Shown here piece after piece: positions 7,115-10,950 of a stretch of DNA of 10,950 bases. Each line of letters starts with the position of its first letter. The first letter of the stretch is position 1. The translations under genes were made by a program, and so were the position numbers. The notes beneath the pieces are model-generated. The model was not told where the DNA came from. It made no database searches and saw only the letters and a list, made by a program, of their open reading frames with translations. Source of the stretch: JAAYBQ01 sp035403465 (GTDB lineage: Bacteria; Spirochaetota; UBA4802; UBA5550); assembly GCA_035403465.1 (NCBI GenBank), contig DAONFG010000072.1, positions 1 to 10,950 on the forward strand, in the 5' to 3' direction.

Positions 7115-8158
7115 TCATTCGATTACTGCAAGGGGTGAGGTTAAATCTGTAATTATTTTTTTTGTGACTTCATCCACTGAATCGCCCTCTATCCCGTACT
7201 GGAAGCTCATGAGCCTGTTATTTCTGATATCAACACACCTGTACCACGCAGTGTCATGGTCATCATTAAAACCTATTATTATGATGTAGTCCAGTTCACT
7301 GTCCTGCCTGCTGATAGAGGCCAGCACCTCATCCATGCTTTTTTTGAAATTGAACGCGAACCTGTTGTATGTAGCCCGGGCGCTGATAATATCCCTGTAG
7401 TATTTTACGCCTGACCATGTACCGTGCAGCAACTCAACCTGGCTTTTCGCGGTTACGTAGTCGAGAGATGCGTTGGCTGCCTCAATTTTCATGAACCTTT
7501 CGATTGAATCATCGTCAAGGTATGAATAGAGGTCATTGCCGTGAATGGGTGATACCCTGTAGCCCGATGTCATGAAAGCGTAGTAGCATCTGTTAAGCTC
7601 GTCACCCTCAATATTGCTAAGGATGGCGACTTTGGATTTCTTCTTGATTACGTCTAACTTGTAGGCCGTGTGTTTATCAATATAATTCTTTAACTGCGTG
7701 GCAATCTTGTCAACAAGGCGGAATATCCCCATTTCGAGTTCTCCTGTATCCTCGAAAGTGAATACCGTGTCCGAACCTATTTTATAAACCGATATTCTCA
7801 CCTTTACCCTGTTATTATCATCAGGAGTGAATGTTCCGTAAATAAGGATGTCCGCAGGAATGGATTCGGACAGAACTGCCAGGTCATCCTCGTAGATCAT
7901 TCTTTCCGCCTTGTTAAGGGCGTTTGTATTTTTATCGACAAGAAACTGGAGTTTATTGGGGCTCATGGTGCGGACTTTGTAGCGGTTTCTCATTGCACTT
8001 GCGATGGATTTGGGGAATACCTCTTCAAGGTAATCATATTCCTCATCACCAGTAGTATTGATAAAATAACCGAACGCAAGCTTGTCAGCTGCATCAAGAC
8101 GCAGTGCCGGGATGCATAAAATCAGGATCAGGGCTGTCAGCGAGAAAAACCTTTTCAT
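7115..8158 (-). CDS. Secreted two-domain envelope protein; C-terminal half homologous to the upstream lipoprotein
   Basis: A 347-residue protein with a Sec signal peptide (hydrophobic run about 5-20, cleavage near DAA at residue 24). Residues 25-160 resemble the TolB-N/CsgG-like alpha/beta fold common in secreted bacterial proteins: KLAFGYFINTTGDEEYDYLEE at the first strand, then ADILIYGTF (102-110), a strand RVKVRISVYKI (117-127) and a long helix at 144-161. Residues about 175-345 form a second domain that matches the whole mature lipoprotein encoded upstream, most clearly at AFMTSGYRVSPIHGNDLYSY (194-213), ELDYIIIIGFND (288-299) and the final AWYRCVDIRNNRL stretch (304-316). I do not recognise a named family for this domain. 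The ATG is four bases after the lipoprotein's stop, so the two are probably co-expressed. The name and role remain open. Confidence 0.85.
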   Translation of the reverse strand: MKRFFSLTALILILCIPALRLDAADKLAFGYFINTTGDEEYDYLEEVFPKSIASAMRNRYKVRTMSPNKLQFLVDKNTNALNKAERMIYEDDLAVLSESIPADILIYGTFTPDDNNRVKVRISVYKIGSDTVFTFEDTGELEMGIFRLVDKIATQLKNYIDKHTAYKLDVIKKKSKVAILSNIEGDELNRCYYAFMTSGYRVSPIHGNDLYSYLDDDSIERFMKIEAANASLDYVTAKSQVELLHGTWSGVKYYRDIISARATYNRFAFNFKKSMDEVLASISRQDSELDYIIIIGFNDDHDTAWYRCVDIRNNRLMSFQYGIEGDSVDEVTKKIITDLTSPLAVIE

Positions 8159-8162
8159 TGTA

Positions 8163-8732
8163 TTACTTGCCGCTGATTCCTGTTATAAAGTGATTGGTAA
8201 TTGTTTCAATATTGTCCGTGTAGCCTGTGGGGTAGTTCTCTATGAAATCAATCTCAAATGTACTGAGGTTGATCACCCTTGCCCAGCTTACCTTTTCCCA
8301 ATCTTTAAGATCAAGGAGTACAAGGTATTCAACGTCCCATTCATCCCGTATCTGTTTCAGAAAAGAGACCTTGCTAAGTTCAAAATTATACACATGCAGT
8401 TTATACATGTTTTCATATGTTTTCTCAACGGTCGGAACTGTGTCCCCTGAAATGTCATATGAAAGTTTTTTAAGGTCGGTAATATCATATACGTCTTTGA
8501 ATGTGTACAGGTCAGATGCATTTACAGCTTTAACCTGGTATCCCTTTTTCATGAAGGCCACGAGGACAACGTTTTTGAGATTATTGGGTGAATCAATAAT
8601 AATACCGATTTTTGAACTGGCCGGAATCCGTGCTTTGGAGTGTAATACACCCTTCTTTGCAGAACAGGAAACAAGAGCTATGGAGAATGCGAGAATAAGT
8701 ATTGCGCTTTTTTTATAATTATTTAATAACAT
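8163..8732 (-). CDS. Predicted lipoprotein sharing a domain with its downstream neighbour
   Basis: A 189-residue protein. Residues 8-22 are hydrophobic and end in the lipobox LVSC with Cys23 as the predicted lipidated residue. The mature domain reads as alternating strands and helices: SKIGIIIDS (40-48), AFMKKGYQVKAVNASDLYTF (59-78), a helix at about 103-130, VEYLVLLDLKDW (134-145), SWARVINLSTFEIDFIENY (149-167) and a last helix around NIETITNHFITGI. These features align in order with residues about 175-340 of the 347-residue protein downstream. Family unknown; a periplasm-facing protein held in a membrane by its lipid anchor is the most likely location. The start has a weak GGCGGGG ribosome-binding site. 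A possible promoter with TATAAA at 8759-8754 lies directly upstream. Confidence 0.85.
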   Translation of the reverse strand: MLLNNYKKSAILILAFSIALVSCSAKKGVLHSKARIPASSKIGIIIDSPNNLKNVVLVAFMKKGYQVKAVNASDLYTFKDVYDITDLKKLSYDISGDTVPTVEKTYENMYKLHVYNFELSKVSFLKQIRDEWDVEYLVLLDLKDWEKVSWARVINLSTFEIDFIENYPTGYTDNIETITNHFITGISGK

Positions 8733-8752
8733 TGTACTACCCCGCCTGAATG

Positions 8753-8796
8753 TTTTATAAGGGAACCTTTATAAAATACAATTTGGATGTTCCCTT
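8753..8796 (-). promoter_or_regulatory. Candidate promoter overlapped by two interleaved inverted repeats
   Basis: On the minus strand TTGTAT (8781-8776) and TATAAA (8759-8754) are spaced by 16 bases and could serve the lipoprotein gene at 8732. Two perfect 8-bp inverted repeats cross this site: AAGGGAAC at 8759-8766 with GTTCCCTT at 8789-8796, and TTTTATAA at 8753-8760 with TTATAAAA at 8769-8776. Their arms interleave, so as RNA they could not both form fully; as DNA the first would place an operator half-site on the -10 region. Confidence 0.4.
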
Positions 8797-8813
8797 GTGG
8801 GCACAACTTCTGT

Positions 8814-8860
8814 AAAAATCAGAATTTTTTATGATGGTATTTAGGAAAATTCTGATTTTT
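8814..8860. repeat. Perfect 15-bp inverted repeat, A-rich left and T-rich right
   Basis: AAAAATCAGAATTTT at 8814-8828 is the exact reverse complement of 8846-8860, with a 17-base loop. The A run on one side and T run on the other allow it to act as a weak intrinsic terminator in either direction. The stem has only three G-C pairs. It lies about 80 bases before the lipoprotein start. Confidence 0.6.
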
Positions 8861-8969
8861 AGAGGTACCCATAAGAAACTAATACCTTAATTTAATATTC
8901 GTCAATATTTAATTAATGGTATAGAATTAAATATAATACTATTTCCCGCGGAAACAATAAAGTAGTGAT

Positions 8970-9002
8970 AAAAAAACTCCATCGCTGTGATGGAGTTTTT
9001 TT
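8970..9002 (-). terminator. Strong bidirectional rho-independent terminator
   Basis: CTCCATC (8977-8983) pairs with GATGGAG (8989-8995) around a 5-base loop, flanked by seven A on one side (8970-8976) and seven T on the other (8996-9002), making a perfect 14-bp stem. It lies about 57 bases past the stop of the SurA-like gene and should end the mfd-side transcript. Confidence 0.88.
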
Positions 9003-9059
9003 ATGCTGCCCGTCACCAGTTCGGCGATGAACACATATGTTTTTATGCACGGGGAAGGT

Positions 9060-9677
9060 TTATTTGCCCTGTTTTGTCATGTATTCTTTAAATCCGTCCC
9101 TGTTAACGCCGCTCTTCTGTTTGAGTTCTTCAATGTACCTGTTCATTTCCATATAAAGCTTTCTCTGTTCAAGGTCTTTTCTGCAGAGTTCAATGGCTTC
9201 ATTTGCTGTGTACTTGGAGAGTTTTGATTTATACTTTGTGTAGTATTCGTTAACTTCTTCTTCTGTAACTACAATCTTGTTTTTCAGTTTTTTTGTCAGA
9301 TAGTAGGTCATAACAGTCTGGTACTTTGAGAGTTCTATAACAGTGTTCAGTTCCTCTTTATCGATGACACTGTCATCCATTGCCGCGGCGTATACGACTT
9401 TGCTGTTGATCAGGCTGTCAAGAAAGAACTGCTTGTTAAGATACTGGTGCATCTGTGAGGTCATGGGATCCTGGGCAAGTTTATCTATTTCTTCGTTGGT
9501 TTCTTTGTTTTCCATCATCCTGTTTTGTACATAATAGTACCTGTTGAGATCCTTAATTGTGATTGTCTCACTTCCAATTTTAGCGGCCCACTCCCTGGAG
9601 AAGGGGTTGTCGCAGGAGATAAAAAACATTATTGCAGATACAAATAATGCTGTGAGAAATGAATATCTGATTTTCAT
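9060..9677 (-). CDS. SurA-core lipoprotein without PPIase domain
   Basis: A 205-residue protein. The signal peptide ends in FISC with Cys22 as the predicted lipidated residue; the next residues are Asp and Asn. Residues 31-48 (AAKIGSETITIKDLNRYYY region) match the start of the SurA/PrsA N-terminal chaperone domain, followed by long helices at about 45-135. The segment KIVVTEEEVNEYYTKYKSKL (134-153) is the family's 'vtdeEv..yY' helix, which normally leads into a parvulin domain. Here that domain of roughly 90 residues is missing and the chain goes straight into the closing helix around KDLEQRKLYMEMNRYIEEL (167-185). SurA-type proteins escort unfolded outer-membrane proteins in the periplasm; without a PPIase this would be a chaperone only. 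AAGGA seven bases before the ATG supports the start. It follows mfd after 65 bases on the same strand. Confidence 0.8.
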   Translation of the reverse strand: MKIRYSFLTALFVSAIMFFISCDNPFSREWAAKIGSETITIKDLNRYYYVQNRMMENKETNEEIDKLAQDPMTSQMHQYLNKQFFLDSLINSKVVYAAAMDDSVIDKEELNTVIELSKYQTVMTYYLTKKLKNKIVVTEEEVNEYYTKYKSKLSKYTANEAIELCRKDLEQRKLYMEMNRYIEELKQKSGVNRDGFKEYMTKQGK

Positions 9678-9742
9678 TATATTATCCTTGTATATAAGTT
9701 AGTTTTACGCAGTAGCGGAAATTTTAAAAAAGTAAGCTATAA

Positions 9743-10950
9743 TCAGCAGGTATGTATGAATTGTTGCAACCATTTTTTTAGGTCGGACAGCTTTTTTTCT
9801 GCTGTTTTGGAATCCGGCCTGAAAACAAGTATCTCCGGGTCTTTACGGTCAGGGGTGAACCTTTTATCACCTGAAATCGCCTTTGCAAGCTTTTCCCTGG
9901 GGATTGTGCATCCGGCTGAAATCCTGATATTAATTTTTGCATTCTCTTCGAGTATATGATCAATGAGCAGGGAGGAGGCCATCGCCCTTATCCTTTCCAG
10001 GTCAACAAGCACGTTCACCTCGACAGGGGGGGTGCCGAACCTGTCTATCATTTCGGATTCGAGCATGTCGACCTCGGCCGATGTTTCGCATGACTCGAAA
10101 CGTTTGTAGAATTCAATCTTCTGCTTGTCATCGCTTATGTATGAGTCCGGTATGAAAAAATCAGTCTTCAGGAAGAGCGATGTGCGGAAGTACTGCCTGT
10201 GTTCGTCGCCGCGGAGTACACGGATCTCGTCTTCAAGCATCTGGCAGTAGAGGTCAAATCCCACATCCATGATATTCCCCGACTGTTCGTGCCCCAGAAT
10301 GTTCCCGGCTCCACGTATCTCAAGGTCCTTCATGGCTATTTTGAACCCGCTCCCCAGCTCGGAGTATTCGGATATTACTTTCAGCCTCTTCTGGGCCTCC
10401 TCTGTGAGCGTCATGTGGCGGGGGTAGAACAGGTACGCGTAGGCCTGGACGACAGACCTTCCCACGCGGCCCTTCAGCTGGTAGAGCTGTGACAGTCCGA
10501 ATGTGTCAGCCCTGTTTATTATGATTGTGTTCACGTTGGGCATGTCAAGTCCTGATTCGATTATCGTTGTGCTTATGAGCACGTCGAATCTGCCTTCAAT
10601 AAAATCGATCATGATATCTTCAAGTTCGTGTTCATGCATCTGCCCGTGGGCGACACAGAAGGTAGCCTCCGGAACAAGTTTTTCGAGCATTGTCTTCTGC
10701 ACCTCTATGGTCTGCACCCGGTTGTATACGTAGAAGACCTGGCCTCCGCGCTTGATTTCGGCCAGTATGGCTTCGCGAAGTATGTCAGGGTTATCCTCGA
10801 TCACATAGGTTTCTATGGACTGGCGGTTTTCGGGAGGGGTTGCGATTATGGTCAGGTCGCGGATCCCCGCCATTGATATGTGCAGTGTGCGCGGGATCGG
10901 GGTTGCGGAGAGGGTGAGAACATCCACAAGCGCCCTGAACTTTTTAAGCT
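9743..10950 (-). CDS. mfd: Transcription-repair coupling factor Mfd, C-terminal part (5' end outside window)
   Basis: The frame is open to the right edge, so only about the last 400 of some 1,100 residues are present. The visible part begins in the RecG-like translocase: LTLSATPIPRT (motif III, minus strand near 10918-10886), FYVYNRV (motif IV), then IESGLDMPNVNTIIINRAD and QLYQLKGRVGRS (motifs V and VI). The RecG/Mfd TRG motif follows (GSGFKIAMKDLEIRGAGNIL, then GHEQSG and VGFDLY), and the C-terminal TRCF domain with YKRFESCETSAEVDMLESEM and DRFGTPP. Mfd binds RNA polymerase stalled at DNA lesions, pushes it off using ATP and recruits UvrA. No unusual residue is seen in the motifs. The TGA stop is at 9745-9743. 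The SurA-like gene downstream is probably in the same transcript. Confidence 0.97.
   Translation of the reverse strand, partial: LKKFRALVDVLTLSATPIPRTLHISMAGIRDLTIIATPPENRQSIETYVIEDNPDILREAILAEIKRGGQVFYVYNRVQTIEVQKTMLEKLVPEATFCVAHGQMHEHELEDIMIDFIEGRFDVLISTTIIESGLDMPNVNTIIINRADTFGLSQLYQLKGRVGRSVVQAYAYLFYPRHMTLTEEAQKRLKVISEYSELGSGFKIAMKDLEIRGAGNILGHEQSGNIMDVGFDLYCQMLEDEIRVLRGDEHRQYFRTSLFLKTDFFIPDSYISDDKQKIEFYKRFESCETSAEVDMLESEMIDRFGTPPVEVNVLVDLERIRAMASSLLIDHILEENAKINIRISAGCTIPREKLAKAISGDKRFTPDRKDPEILVFRPDSKTAEKKLSDLKKWLQQFIHTC

Larger units (their letters stand above)
8733..9059. other. Non-coding gap with inverted repeats and a terminator
   Basis: No convincing gene lies in these 327 bases between the SurA-like gene's stop and the lipoprotein's start. 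Its content from right to left is a terminator hairpin (8970-9002), a very AT-rich stretch (8871-8945), a perfect 15-bp inverted repeat (8814-8860) and nested repeats over a candidate promoter (8753-8796). A second weak minus-strand promoter, TTGACG at 8905-8900 and TATTAG at 8884-8879 (15-base spacer), would transcribe through the 15-bp repeat. Confidence 0.6.

Noticed and set aside
7143..7165. T-rich run (7156-7163) as a terminator for the TPR gene
   Set aside because: No hairpin precedes it; the run is the complement of lysine/isoleucine codons in the opposing gene.
10199..10876. Plus-strand open frames opposite mfd
   Set aside because: They mirror strongly conserved Mfd helicase motifs and lack ribosome-binding sites or domain features.

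Overview
The window looks like ordinary chromosomal sequence from a diderm (two-membrane) bacterium of moderate GC content. It contains predicted lipoproteins, a LolA-type carrier, a probable small outer-membrane barrel, a SurA-like lipoprotein and a DUF115/Maf-type protein. That combination, together with the gene style (many secreted proteins of unknown function, HDOD signalling), fits Spirochaetota best, but this is an inference and no single gene proves it. I see no rRNA, tRNA, CRISPR array, insertion sequence or phage gene.

Region 1 (1-6048, all minus strand) is a probable five-gene operon. In transcription order it holds a LolA-like periplasmic carrier (6048-5440), a small barrel-like envelope protein (5438-4833), a ComEC/Rec2 DNA-uptake channel that ends in a short unfamiliar domain instead of the usual metallo-beta-lactamase domain (about 4909-2969), a cytoplasmic protein joining a histidine-kinase-type ATPase domain to an HDOD domain (2951-1455), and a DUF115/MptE-like protein that runs off the left edge (1448-1). 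The genes overlap or lie within 17 bases of each other, so they are probably co-transcribed from a promoter near 6080-6105.

Region 2 (6049-6396) is a divergent intergenic region. It leads rightwards into a membrane-anchored TPR protein (6397-7110), whose stop codon is four bases from that of a convergent gene.

Region 3 (7115-8732, minus strand) is a two-gene unit: a lipoprotein (8732-8163) and a secreted protein (8158-7115). The C-terminal half of the second appears homologous to the whole mature part of the first. I do not recognise a named family for the shared domain. Nested inverted repeats just upstream (8753-8796) overlap a possible promoter.

Region 4 (8733-9059) is a non-coding gap holding a strong bidirectional terminator (8970-9002), a perfect 15-bp inverted repeat (8814-8860) and the promoter-proximal repeats.

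Region 5 (9060-10950, minus strand) is the 3' part of mfd, the transcription-repair coupling factor, followed 65 bases later by a SurA-core lipoprotein without a PPIase domain, which the terminator then closes.

Most of the window concerns the cell envelope: lipoprotein transport, outer-membrane protein folding, DNA uptake and surface lipoproteins. The points most worth a second look are the shared-domain protein pair, the ATPase-HDOD fusion beside a ComEC with an unusual C-terminus, and the unclear comEC start.
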